Shown here piece by piece: positions 44,371 to 56,252 of a stretch of DNA of 64,000 nucleotides (positions are counted from its first letter, which is position 1; each line of letters starts with the position of its first letter). The notes beneath the pieces were generated by a model. The model saw only the letters and a list, made by a program, of their open reading frames with translations. It had not been told where the DNA came from and searched no databases. The position numbers were made by a program, and so were the translations under genes. The stretch lies in the NCBI GenBank assembly GCA_023014335.1, contig JAECYW010000021.1, forward strand, positions 1,116,001 to 1,180,000, given 5' to 3'. Origin of the DNA: Galerina marginata. Lineage: Eukaryota > Basidiomycota > Agaricomycetes > Agaricales > Galerinaceae.

Positions 44371-46765
44371 TCAAAAACTGGACACCTTTAGATACTTGGA
44401 TAGAGATCCCGCAACTGCTAGATAATCGGATTTGTACATTATGGAAGAATAGTGGCCATCGAGGTCGGATAAGATAGAATCAACACACTGGTATAGGCGG
44501 CGCGACACTGGGGCACTTGATAGCGCAGATAGCACCCGCTTACCATTATAGTCAAAAAGGGTAAGATGATTAGGGGATGTAGTTTGGAAGAACCTAGAGA
44601 CCGACAGGGCGATGAGATGGAGTACAACAGAGTGAGAAGATCTAGAGGTCTGCTGAAACACTCACCCTAGGCATGCTAACCACAATTGTTCAAGCGCCAA
44701 AACTATGATAGGCACATGTGCGTCGTCCGACATAGCATATACACCAGCTCTGGTGTTATCGTAAAAAAATTGGCGAAGAAGATCCACATATTCCGTGCTG
44801 GGATCAGCTGGAAAAAAACTCGAAGTATTCGGCCACACAGGAATGAGTAATGGCTTGTTAATCAAGTGACTGCAGGACGTCACGGATAGTATACCACCAA
44901 ACACAATATAACACCACATCGTCTCCTTGCTGTAACGATCCTCCTGGATTTCGGAGAGAAGGCACCGGTCAAAAATCTTGATGTGACGCTTCAACAGATC
45001 TTGTGCACGCAAATCTATCTGAGCTTGGAATCAATAACAGTCTACCGGAGGTTCAAAGCAAAGAAAACCTGGCCGGATAACCATGGAAAATAACGAGCAA
45101 GGAAGTCTACGTGTAAAGTGCACCTCTGCATGTTCGTAATAACCGATGAAAGATCCAAGGAGGTGAGGCTTTCCAAAAGTTCTGTTGTGAGACGTGCTTG
45201 ATAACAATAATTTTTCAAACCGATCAATGCCCGCCGTTGCTCGGAATAATATTCATCTATAAAATCCTCAACGTCTGCTAAATTTAGAATTGAATTCGGC
45301 AACTCACATTTAGAAATAGCTTGAATACAACAAACTGCCAGATCTGCGTGAGCAAGACTGGAGTCTAAGTAGTATGTGCCAGAGCGAGATCGGTCAAATA
45401 GGAAATCACCGAGCGAGGCATGAATTATGGTGATATCGTCGTGTTCATGTGCTGGGATTTGCAGAATTGAATGTAGGCTGCTGAGGGCAAGGTATGTACC
45501 TCCCTCCTGCAGTGAAAAAAAATCATCGAGGCATTTGGGCGAGTGTATGCCATAGCCATCTTCGTTAGGAAAGTTCGCCAGAAGCAGGTAGCCCAATATA
45601 CGGGACACAAGACCATAATCTTCAGCAGTGGATAATACGTGCCTATAGAGATCATCGAGTTCTGCGAATGGCGTTCCATCTTCAACGTTTCGGAGTCCCA
45701 GGATTGTATCAAGTCTATCTGTAGGACGGTGACCATGCGCTTCGACGTACTTGATAACTGTCGATGCATATATGAACTGGCCTGAAGATTTTGCAACCAA
45801 TTTATCTATTGCCTCAAGCGGTGGCCAGACTTGTGGGATGTAACGTCTCATCTGGTGTTTATCACGGATTTTCTGGAATCGGCCGACAAGGAATTCCCTG
45901 ATGTCGTAATCCGCACACCAAAGAGTATTGTCGAGAGCAATTCGACATAAATTGGGCTCGATATGCCCGTCGCTAAACATCTCCCGGATGTGGTACTCTG
46001 GACGACTGGCAAATAGAATGGCAAATGGGAGTTTATGAAGTGTAACAAGGTGGGTAAATGTGTGGATAATTGCTGTCTGTGCTCTGGGATCCCGACACTC
46101 GTCTAGTCCATCAATGATTATAAGACGTGGTTGAGGGCCAAGGTTAGTGGCAGGGGTACCCGACTCGGGCATCTTTGAAACGGGTTCAACGACCAAGGCC
46201 ATGAATTGAGTTTCGAGATCGCGTGTGAGCAAAGCTGGATCGTGTTCTATGGCTTTCTCTATCAGGGGTCTTGCTTCAGGAAAGGACAGAGCAATCTGAT
46301 AACTAATCGTGGCCACCAATCGTTTCTCGTCGTTGCGCCCAGCTGCAGATCTCGAGAAAAAGAAAGTGCCCAACAGAAGACCGTATTTGGAGCAAAATTC
46401 CGCGAAGGATTGTGCAATCGCTGATTTGCCTGAGCCTGCTGGGCCGTAAATCCACATGAAATCTGGGGATGACGGGTCTCGAGATTCTTGGAGCCAGTCC
46501 ATGATTTTTTGAAGGACGGCGGTTCTAGTGTTAGGGTGACATTTTGGAGGGTCGAAGCGCTCGCCAGAGTTGTGGAGAGCGCCTTTCGCGATGCCTTCAA
46601 CAAGAATTTCGATCCCTGAAAGATGATCATGAAGCACAGCAATGAAAAGCGTTCCACACTGAGCTCACCAGGCCTTCTTTGAACGCGGGTATTCGAGTGG
46701 TAATCTCCTCCAACGACGAGAAAAGACCCTCCATGTACAGTGACTTGGTGCGAGTTCGAGAACAT
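44371..46765 (-). CDS. NACHT-domain NTPase (NLR-like)
   Basis: The start MFSNSHQVTVHGGSFLVVGG, then DYHSN, is the short Gly-rich N-terminal motif seen on many Agaricomycete NACHT proteins. An intron joins RRPG to IEILVEGIAKGALHNSGER. The NACHT core shows Walker A in FMWIYGPAGSGKSAIAQSF (near 46,430), FFFSRSAAGRNDEKRLVATI, and Walker B in RLIIIDGLDECRDP (near 46,110), then FAILFASRPEYHIREMF and the winged-helix-like LVAKSSGQFIYASTVIKYVE. A long helical C-terminal region follows (DDITIIHASLGDFLFDRSRS). A 50-nt intron after WLSGQ leads into IDLRAQDLLKRHIKIFDRCL and LWLACLG; the final exon, ending YLKVSSF at 44371, is less certain. No WD40, ankyrin or TPR array is seen. Fungal NLRs act in non-self recognition and cell death; the role here is inferred. 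Confidence 0.85.
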
Positions 46766-46792
46766 AAAGAAAGTGGTCCGCGTGTGATGGTC

Positions 46793-46869
46793 AACGTTAG
46801 AGCTCAAGCGCTCTAACGTTCGGTAGCAGAGTACGAGTACAGTTGTACTCGAGTACACCGGTGACCGGT
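46793..46869. promoter_or_regulatory. Palindrome-rich bidirectional promoter of NACHT and methyltransferase genes
   Basis: Between the divergent starts at 46765 and 46953 lie stacked inverted repeats. AACGTTAGAGC pairs with GCTCTAACGTT across a 6-nt loop (46793-46820). CGAGTAC pairs with GTACTCG across AGTT (46834-46851). Two copies of the self-complementary hexamer ACCGGT are separated by one base (46857-46869). Palindromes of this kind are typical binding sites for dimeric transcription factors; the factor is unknown. Confidence 0.6.
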
Positions 46870-46952
46870 CCGCAATTGCCGCAATTTCAAATGATTCCTT
46901 GTCAATTCCAAGGTCTACTCTGACTCGGAGGAGGTAAGTGATTTCCACAGAC

Positions 46953-48206
46953 ATGCTGCCTCCAACCTCCCATCTTCCTTCAATAAAATATATCAGCAAA
47001 AACACGGTAGAATCTCTTGAAAACGCAATTCAATACTTGCGTCTGATCTACAACCCACAAGTGCGGGGTTCTCGCCGTCGCAAAGCGTTTCCACCTGCTT
47101 CCGGGGGAAAAATACAGGATGAACAGAGTTTACAACAAGAACTGGATGCCTTACGAACAGATGGATTCGAGCGAGCCTATTGTATAAAGTGGCTTACCGC
47201 CTTGATTGCGCAATGCGAAATCAATTCTGAAAAAGGCCTTGGTCTACCCGAGTGTAGTGGACCGTCGCTGGAGTCGAATTTGACCGTCAAGCAGGAGGCC
47301 TTGGTGGAGAATGCTGCGTCTTTACTGGCAACATGCGCAGGTACAGCATCGGCTGGCGTAATAGCCCGTAACTTCATATTTGACCTAATAGGATCACCGG
47401 ACCCAATCACCGTCGAACTCACTGACGTTCCTCTGGATAACCAAGATTACGGAAGTGTTGGCGCTCAAACATGGGGTGGGGCATGCGTCATGGCTGAGAT
47501 GATTACCGAGGCCCCAGATGCGTTTGGCCTTCCGAAGTTCGAGGACGATTCCCTCGTGAGCCAGAAATACTGGGAACAAATGGACAACCTTCGATTTCTC
47601 GAATTAGGAGCAGGTACTGGCCTTGTGAGCCTCGTGGTCGTCAAGACTATGGAAAGGATTTTATCTCAGTCTCAAAGCACGAGCAAGCTCACCGTGGATA
47701 TTGTAGCCACGGACTACTACCCATCCGTTCTTGCCAATCTCGAACACAATGTTCAATGCAATTTCCCTGCCTCAAACTCATCATCGTCCACGAGAACAGA
47801 CCAGATCCGCTTCCAATCGAGTTTTCTAGACTGGTCTACATTCTGCTCCCTCGACAGCCCTCTACCAATTCTGGCAGAAAGTTTCGACGTTATTTATGGT
47901 GCTGATATCATTTACGAGGCTCAACACGCAAAATGGATCAAGGAGTGTCTCATGAAACTCCTACGAAAACCATCTAGCTCTTCTGAGGTCCAGCCCACCT
48001 TCCATCTGATAATACCACTTCGTGCAACACATGCTATCGAATCGAGCACGATCGAGCAGGTCTTCCGCACCGACGTTATACCACATGTTGACAGCAACAA
48101 CTTACAACTGGTCATCAAGCACAAAGAAATCATAATTTGTGACGCAGAGAGTGGTGAGGAAGGAGAGGAGGTTGAGTATGCGTACTACAAAATCGGTTGG
48201 TCATGA
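46953..48206 (+). CDS. S-adenosylmethionine-dependent methyltransferase, family 16 (METTL21/FAM86-like)
   Basis: This is an intronless frame of 417 codons. The open frame extends to 46938, but the first ATG is at 46953 (MLPPTSHLPSIKYISKNTVE). An N-terminal helical region precedes the SAM domain. It has the family-16 lead VGAQTWGGACVMAEMI, motif I LRFLELGAGTGLVSLVVVKT, post-I VDIVATDYYPSVLANLEHNV, and motif II-like FDVIYGADIIYEAQHAKWIK. The C-terminus has a beta-strand pair (FHLIIPLRATHAIESS; LQLVIKHKEIIICDAESGEE) and ends YYKIGWS. Relatives methylate lysines of proteins such as eEF2, eEF1A or chaperones; the target here cannot be told. It shares its promoter with the NACHT gene. The stop TGA is at 48204-48206. 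Confidence 0.88.
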   Translation: MLPPTSHLPSIKYISKNTVESLENAIQYLRLIYNPQVRGSRRRKAFPPASGGKIQDEQSLQQELDALRTDGFERAYCIKWLTALIAQCEINSEKGLGLPECSGPSLESNLTVKQEALVENAASLLATCAGTASAGVIARNFIFDLIGSPDPITVELTDVPLDNQDYGSVGAQTWGGACVMAEMITEAPDAFGLPKFEDDSLVSQKYWEQMDNLRFLELGAGTGLVSLVVVKTMERILSQSQSTSKLTVDIVATDYYPSVLANLEHNVQCNFPASNSSSSTRTDQIRFQSSFLDWSTFCSLDSPLPILAESFDVIYGADIIYEAQHAKWIKECLMKLLRKPSSSSEVQPTFHLIIPLRATHAIESSTIEQVFRTDVIPHVDSNNLQLVIKHKEIIICDAESGEEGEEVEYAYYKIGWS

Positions 48207-48347
48207 CCCGGGTAAGTACGAATCCTAAAAACGTAAAACATGGGCGGGGTTGTCATAAAAGCATGGAAAGCCCAAGAAGTCAGTCAAATCGTTATCGTCG
48301 TGTAAATAATGCCAATAATGACATCAAAGTCAACCATCGGGTATGCA

Positions 48348-51300
48348 TTAGGCAAGTGCAAGCAGCTGGGCGCGATCTTCGCGAACGGCATAAAGGATGA
48401 TGTAGTTGTGGCCTTCAGCTTTGCGTTTGAGAGCAGCATCTCGCACGGTTTGGCCATATCCAGCATGTTGGGGAGGGAACATGGACGAAATGGGTTTCCA
48501 GGCTTCTTCATCACTGATCCAAGCAGAGGTCTTGGTCATTGCGTCAAAGTGCGCAGGGGAGACGTCGACAGCGACAACCGGCATCCCGTTCTGGAAGGCG
48601 TTCTTGATAGTGAGAGCTTTCTCAAACGCTAGAGACACAAGACAGTAAACCCAACGGAACCAGACTCCGGGTAACTTACACACCTTTTTCGAGGAATATT
48701 TGCTTCACTTGCTTCCTTTGCTTCTTTGGATCAGGCAAGACGAGTTGAACGTCTGGTACTATGGCTGTGTCCTTGATGACAGGGAGGTTTGGAGAAGTTT
48801 CGGGAAGGGTCGGAGCTCCTGAGGTTGTCGCGTCTATACGCTTTTGGTCTGCGATTTGGTGCTGTAACCAGCTGACGAGTTCTTGGCGAGATACTGGAAA
48901 AGGACTAAGGTACAGTTGTCGATAGGAAAGTCTAGGCAAAACTCACAATCCTCTTCGGTACCTTTGAGGATGCTTTTCACCTTGAAGGCAGGAAGGTTTC
49001 TACCACTGCGTGGGCGAGGGTACACAGTGAACCTATACGACCAAGTCATCAGCGACCCAAACCCAGAAACGACGTGGAAGAAAAACGTACAGGATTCCTT
49101 CCCTCGCACATATGTCCAAATGGTTTTCGTGCTCAGCATCCGGCAAGCCCGATTCGTACATCAAGTCTGCACTGATATTGTGTTGCCACAGGTACGAAAC
49201 TACTTCGAGCCGCTCCTGCAAATGGCCTTCCTGATAGGAAACCACATAGACATCGCAGCGTCTGGGACTCCAGAATCCAAACGAGCGTTCTTCCTTGACG
49301 AGAGCCTTGATGGAAGCACTTTGATAAGCCGCGAGCGCAGCGGTAATTTTCTCAACTGCAATTTGGATACCGAAAGCGCATATGGACTCTGACTTTTGTT
49401 TCAAAGGCTGAAAGCGCGAAATCAAGTTATCATATCTAATCAATATGAATGAAGGTAATAAGCAAGAAATTCAGTGGGATGGTTACGACTCCTTACCGGC
49501 CGCCTGCAGCTAGGAGGTCCGTGGGTTTGTTCCGCCGAACGACTTCGACCATGACTCCATCCTTGAAATGGGTATGGTGGCTTCCAAGCATCAACGGGTG
49601 GAAAAATATCTGACGAGTTACGCCAGCAGAATGGGCATAGGCTATCACATCCTTGACTTCCTTGACAGCGGCTTCCAACAGGCTAGCCAACCCAGTTCCA
49701 AGCCTCTCCACTCGTGACATGGTCTCGTCGACGTCTTCCTCTGAAATATCCATCAATCCAACGTTTTCGTGAAGAGTCATTATTCATCTTACCAACATCG
49801 GACAAAATTTCGAGTTCGTCAGCTGTGCTCCTCAAAAGGCCCTTTTTCACAAGCAGAGTACGCTTCTGGGACGGAGGTGACTTCGACTGCCAGATAATGT
49901 CGATAACGGCAGTGCGAATGTCTGAAGGAACCCTATTGAGAGCAACCTCGACAACTACGAAGACTAATCAGAAGAGTAACCAAAGAAGAAAAAATTTGAC
50001 CTACTCTTCGTGTGAGAGATATGGATATCATAATGCTGCGACAAAATTGGGAAATTCTCCAAGCAATCGTTGACGACAGCGATAAGTTCAGCACAGGCGG
50101 CTCGTGGTCCAGCCTTCAAATCAGGAGTGATGATATCAAATAGAGCAGCTTTGGTAAATTTAGGATGGCCGGGTACGATGCTGGAAAATTTGTATTAGTT
50201 CAGTGGTACATTGGAAAAGAAGGAAGGAACATGCTTGGGACGATATACATTGGTAATATGGTATCTCTTGATACGTCTGATATTCTGTCTCGCAGCGAGC
50301 CTCGCAAAGGGCATAAGGATATTGTTCGGCAGCGCCACGATATCGCCCTGGCGATCAATGAATGTTGCCTGGCTCTTTTCTTCTTCCGGATCCATGACAG
50401 GCATAAGCAAGGGGGGTTCCATATTCACTGCTCCATGTAAATGGAAAAGTGCCTCCAGCTGGTCTTGGACCGTCTGGTTTAATGGGGCGTAATCTGGCGA
50501 GTCGGCATCCTGGTCGTAGACGAAGGTCCTTGAAGGCCGCGGGGGTTGCTTGAACAATGTTGTAAGGACTGTCTGGTGCTGAGCCGAATCGGGTTTGACT
50601 GACAAAAAAAGATAAGAATGGCGGAGTTGAAAGGACAGTAAGTTACTAACCCATTAATCGAAGAGCATTCTTAAAGTATTCGTCTTCTAATCTCTCTGGC
50701 AACAGCGAACTCTGCGACAACTCAAGTGCCGTTGGTCTCTTATTTGGGTCATGTTGAAGAAGCCAGGTGATAACTTCATTCGGTACAGTCAGTAAATGAC
50801 TTCCAGAGATGGATTGTACTGAAGCACTCACTTTCTTTCTGTCTATTGCGAGTAGGATCCCAGGTTGGAGGAAATATAATTGCAGGCCTTCGCAAATCCT
50901 CTAGGACGGCGATACGCTCAGCTCCTGTATTGAACTTGAAATTCATCTCGAAAAAGACGATCTACGTCCAAGGGTGAGATCAGGGTGATAGAATGAAAGA
51001 ATCCAGACTGACCCCCAGAGAATACATATCTGCTTTAGAGTGATCTCTGGGTCCTCTTCCTCTTCTTCTTGACTGTACTTCAGGCGCAATATATAAACGA
51101 GTACCAACCTCTGTAAAGCAAATCAGCATTGTGAATGGATGGAAACTAGATACTTACCTAGTGTCATGTCGGCCTCTACAACAAAACTACGAGGAGACAC
51201 ATCGGACTCTACAGCCGCAAGGCTCGAAGTAGCAAGGCCAAAGTCACCAACTGAAAACGAATAAAAGTAAACAAACAAGTCTTATCCTGCAACCTAACAA

Positions 51301-54300
51301 GCATACCTCTGCAATCGCCTTTCATGTCTGTCATGTAAAGTGTAGATCAGAATGTCAATTTGAACGAAGTAAGCAATATCACATACCAATGAAAATATTG
51401 TTTAGCTTTATATCTCTATGCAAGATGTTAAGCGTAGACATGTGCACGAGAGCATCCACAATTTGTTGAAAGAGCCGCCATCCCTCTTTCTCGTCCGCAG
51501 TAAGACCTTCATCTACTCGCTAACAACGGATGAGATGACGGGGTTCAATACCAGGCTGAAGGACTTACTTCTCTCAATGTTTGACGTTCGACAAATTCCT
51601 ACATTCATACAGCATCCAAGTCAGTATGCAAGGTTTTGGTTTCAAATGAAAATCAGGAAACACCATCTGAATATACAATGTCCTCGAGACCGCCGGCGTC
51701 AGTGGTTGCAAGCCCTGGAGTGGCGAGCCCAATTTCAGCGCTGGCGGCCCCGACTTCGACTTAGACTTGGACTTTCCCGAAGAGTGGAAGAGGCCCGCAA
51801 ACTCGTCATCCGCATCGTCCTCCTCGCTGCTCCCGCTCGTGCTACCCGAACCTGAACCTGAAGTCCCTGGTGATTCTGAACCTCCAAAGTGGATGCTCGG
51901 AAACGACGTGCGCGACAGGGAGAGGTCGTCGAAATCTTCCACGTTGAAGTGAAAGGCGCCATTAATTGGCAGGTGTCGCTCGCTGGCCTGGTCAGGGACA
52001 GAGGTGAGAATTTCCTCAGTGGAAGAGTCTGTGCTGGAGTCGCCGGAAGCCACTGTTGAAGTGGGCTCGAAGATTTCGACCCAGGTGGTGTAGTAGCGCA
52101 CGATGTTACGGTGCGAGAGCCGGCTGAGGGCATTAACTTCTCGGAAAATCTTGTCATTACTCTGCATGGTTTTGAGTCGAACCTTCTTGACTGTTTAATG
52201 AACAAATGAGTAGCATTTCGCAAAGATCGAATGAACTGATGTACCAGCATAGATCCGCGAATCGATCTTGTTACGAGCCTTTACGACAGAGCCAAAAGCT
52301 CCTTTGCCCTGTAAGTGCAATTGTTAGTAAAGGTCCAGCATTTGGCAGGAGTCAGCATGGAGAAAAAGCGAACCAATAATTCCAACTCTTCCCAATCTTC
52401 TTTCCATCTGCTCATATGCTTCGCCTTCGGGGTCAATCGGAAGTAGTCAGGGGCTTCAGGCGATCCAAACTGGAGAGGTATTGGGGTCTTTGGGTCTAAA
52501 ACGTAAGAACAGGCTGTTTGAGAAATTGATCATGACCAACATGCTGCAGCCAAGCTCACCATTCGCAGCGAAAGAGAAACCTCGAGTAGTCACAGGGCTT
52601 TGCATGATACCATTAAGGTCGGTCAAGAGGCTCGCGCAAGTCACTGAATTCTTCTTCGGCGGTTCCAGCATCATCATAATCTGTCGTCCTAAAGACAGAG
52701 ATATGGACGCTATTTCCCAGGAAAAACAAAAGACGGATTAGCCACTCAGACAAAACCATCAAGACAAAGAACGAACAATTGTTTATGGCAGTCGCAGGAT
52801 CTGACCATCGCTCGCACACATCAAGGCCTAGAAGCATCTGAAGCAAGACAATCCCAACGTCGTGAATGTCTCGTTGACGCGTGTACAATAGTGAGGACTC
52901 GCTGACGTCCCGCGAGAGCCACCCATCCGCGAGTTTTGGTTCCTCTGGCAATGCTGGAGTGTGTGGACCAAAAGAGTTGGAACGGTGTAGGTCTGTAAGG
53001 CGAGTGTGGAAGCTCGCTTTGCAGAGTTTGATGACCTTGGGCTGGCTGGGGTTGTCGGATGATGTCAACCCGACGCAACGGGTGTTTATTCCTGAATATA
53101 CTATGAGTAAAATTCGCGTTGGCTCAAGGTAAGCTTACCTTTGTGCACGAGGTTGTTAATGTGAATTGCATTTAAAGCAGTGAGAATTTGGGCGATGTAG
53201 TCCTAATTATCGGGATCAGCTGGAAAACACGAAAGGGGGAGGTATCTCGACATACAGATGCACGATCCTCTCTCAAGGAATCACAGTCTTCCAACACATC
53301 ATACAACGTCAACGGCGGGCTCTGCTCCGTCAGAACCAGCAGGGAAGGTGGGTCACCGCCAGGAGGAAAATTAAGCTTGACTGCGTAGATCGTGAGGAGC
53401 TTAGGGTGGCGAATAGCACTGAGGTTGCGAATATCCGTCTCCAAGTTCTCCAGCTTCTTCTTTCCGCCATGTGTGGTGTAGTAGTGGCTTTGGAAGGACA
53501 CCACATACATCTCGAGAGGCATCACGGCATTGACATTGTCCATCACAGGCTCCGCCATGTATACGAGACCGAGGTGGCCTGTTGAGTATTATAAACAGAG
53601 GTTCATTGTGCACCACTCCAATTACTCACCGACACGCGGGTGAAATACCTTCACAGTGTTGAACTTGACCCCATTCATCTCCATCACCTCGAAGGTTTCC
53701 GTCGGTGTCTCTCCGCTCGAGGGCACTGCTGTCAGGTCAGAATTCGCGCGAGGCCGAGTCGCCCTGACTTGCTGCTTCTTCGCGGCAACATCTGCCAGGA
53801 TTTGTTCGTTGAGTTCCTGAGCTTGCCGAGCTGCTCTTTCTTCAGCCTCTTCAGCCTCTTCGAGCTCTCGTTGCCGTCGCACCTACAATTTGTTAATAAG
53901 CCGCTCCATAGTAAGATCAAAATGCATTACCTTCTCCTCGTCCATTTCACGCTGGGCCATTTGCAACGCCAGAGAACCGACAACTTCTATTGGGGGCTTA
54001 ATATGCTTTTCTATCCAGTCTTGACAAAAGGTGATGATCTGCAAATCAAAAGTGTCACGCGAGAAAACGAAGGCAGAAATGGTCCAAGTTTTTACCGAAA
54101 AGACCATCTCGAAGCCTTTGAGCTTCTGTGCCTCTGAGTTGATCTCATGCAAGAGTCTGGTTATTTGGGTGTCATTGATGCCTACGATGGGTTTCTCGAT
54201 GGAGAAGGTAGGACATGCGAGACGTGGATATGTTTTAGGAAACCTGGACACAAGTCAGATTCGGCGTCTAGATAGCGGACTTCAACTCACTTTACACGTA

Positions 54301-54533
54301 GATTGAAACTAATCTTCGACGCATGGGCGGGTTCGGGATGAGACACCCTGATAATAAACTCGTGCAACCTTGCAGCGCCCTCCAAGCCACAGTAAGTATT
54401 TATAGGCAACCTGTTCCGATCGTGGGGAGCTCACCTTCCATGCTTTCGGCGGTGGAACTTCAATGAAATCTTCGGCGTAGATAGACTGCAGCGCAGTTAT
54501 TTCGAGGAGTTGCGAATCTTCTGTGGAATCCAT
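48348..54533 (-). CDS. GCN2: eIF2-alpha kinase GCN2
   Basis: GCN2 senses uncharged tRNA and phosphorylates eIF2-alpha, the switch of general amino-acid control. The N-terminus MDSTEDSQLLEITALQSIYA, then EDFIEVPPPKAWK, is the RWD domain (GCN1-binding), with VKFPKTYPRLACPTFSIEKP. A charged coiled coil follows (RRQRELEEAEEAEERAARQA), then the pseudokinase (LETDIRNLSAIRHPKLLTIY; LTLYDVLEDCDSLREDRAS). The active kinase has REVNALSRLSHRNIVRYYTT, a long acidic/Ser insert, ILHRDIKLNNIFI and GDFGLAT, then RLYIAPEV and ADMYSLG. The histidyl-tRNA-synthetase-like domain gives RTFVYDQDADSPDYAPLNQT, EPPLLMPVMDPEEE and RRIKRYHITNVYR. The end is AFQNGMPVVAVDVSPAHFD and ILYAVREDRAQLLALA at 48348. All five canonical modules are present in order. 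About a dozen or more short introns are inferred. Confidence 0.94.
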
Positions 54534-54659
54534 GGGGACCTAGTGGTGTCGGGCTGGCTGGTGTCTCTCGTTTTGAACGGGGACAGTCTCTAGGCGCGTA
54601 GGCCAGAGACAGCGAACAAAGAACTTGAGAAGGGGAGGGCCCAATGGACCTCGGCAACT

Positions 54660-56252
54660 CAAGTCTCCATGGCTGGCGGTGCTATAGAATAAAGGTTTTG
54701 GGTGAAAAAAGAAAGAAAGAGACCTGAGAGGGAAAAAAGTGAGCAGCCCAGTCTGCAATATAACATATCGTCAAAACGTGCCTGATGGTCCTGCTCAAAG
54801 GGGGACGGAAGGGACAACTTCATCAAAACGTGTTTTCTAAACTCAGCATCATAGATTAGATAAGATCCCCTAGTTCCCGCAACAGTCTCCTTTTCAGACA
54901 TTTGAGGAAATCTTGGGGGAAGACCTAAATCAGCGAAGTATGTTAAGACGCGCAGCTGACTCCAATTATTTGAAAAAAAAAAAGTGTAAAGACAAATAAT
55001 CAATAGGTGGAAGTTGGTAGAATTTATATGACCGTCGAGAAACCACAGAGAACGAGGAGCGGAGTGTCGTAACCGAATCGGTAAACGAGCCCTCCAAGAA
55101 GGCGAGTCACGCAAGTAGATTTCAAGACACACCTCAGCGCATAACATAGGGAGTATTACTAGTTGAAGCATAGCGAAGAAGTCAGCCATATGTAGAGGGA
55201 AGAACCGACCTGGATGTCGGTTCGTGAGTACTTTCCGCAGCTTGCGAGCTTATGCCCAATAGGCGATGGACGAAGGACGACCAGCTAAAGGGGTAGGAAG
55301 ACTTGACCATCACCTACGACATATTGTGCATCAGTAGTGTACATCTTGAGTTTAGTAATAGAAGGAATTAAAGTGCGGTTTGTAAGCAGTATCTGCTCCA
55401 AAGAGTGTGTCTGGGGATCGACAGAACTGGTGGATCAGTGAAATGATGAGGATGTCGAGGATTTCGTGACCAAGAGTTCGAAAATCTATGCTCTGGAGCA
55501 TGTTCTTGACCAATAATGGGCGACGGTTGTCAATAACGGGATACTGCAGGCTGATTACGCGTCTGTAAAAGTTTTTGCTAGTCGACGAAGTATATAGATT
55601 CTGAGCTGAGAGGGAATCAAACCAAGAGAGGAAGGCCCGTCGATGGGCGTACTTGAGAGGAGATGCAAGGGGACGAACATGGGTGAGCATTGTATATGGT
55701 TGCATGCGCAAGATTTCTGTCGGGGGACATAAAGAGAATATACGCGCGAATAGGTGAACAGAAGGACTGCAGTCCCGCCCCAAGGTAAGCAGCACGACTG
55801 TGGCTAGAATTTAACTCATTTGGTTGTGAAGATGGCAGAAATGTGTCCAAGTTTACAACTGAGTTTCCAAAGTTCTTGCCACTTAGATATAGAACTTCTG
55901 TATCGGCACAAGGAAAAGTCCCGCTACTTTGGTCCTTATGTGCAACGAGCCACCAGCTGGAGCTCGAGTTAGAAAACAATTCATAAGACGACTGAAGTCT
56001 TGCCGAGTTCGAACAAGGTCGCGTCCCATAATATCGAGCCCTAGGTCTCCGGAATTCCAGCCTCGTAGTAGGAGATTGGGTCTCAAGCATACTATATTCC
56101 GCATACTGTGATGATGGTAAGGAATTAGAATTTAGAATTAAGGAAAGAGGCTGAGGGTGCAGTGCTCGCGAAGGCACGGAGTAGGCACCCGACATTACAT
56201 AATCTTGAGCTGGTTTCTCGAATTCAACCACGCACTTTTTTTCTTCGTCCAA
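54660..56252 (-). pseudogene. F-box/LRR-like gene remnant or unresolved gene
   Basis: Upstream of GCN2 on the same strand are coding-like fragments in more than one frame. The 55795-55352 segment (FARIFSLCPPTEILRMQPYT, THVRPLASPLKYAHRRAFL, SWFDSLSAQNLYTSST) resembles the leucine-rich tail of Agaricomycete F-box-like proteins. The 56252-55860 part has GTFPCADTEVLYLSGKNFG. The 55189-54660 segment gives SPSWRARLPIRLRHSAPRSL and SEKETVAGTRGSYLIYDAEF. I could not connect these through consistent splice sites, and poly-A/T tracts interrupt them (near 54,965-54,980). Either this is a decayed F-box gene or two small genes whose introns I could not place. Confidence in the exact limits is low. Confidence 0.35.

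Noticed and set aside
46938..46952. GTG start of the methyltransferase frame
   Set aside because: Nuclear genes start at ATG; the first in-frame ATG is at 46953.
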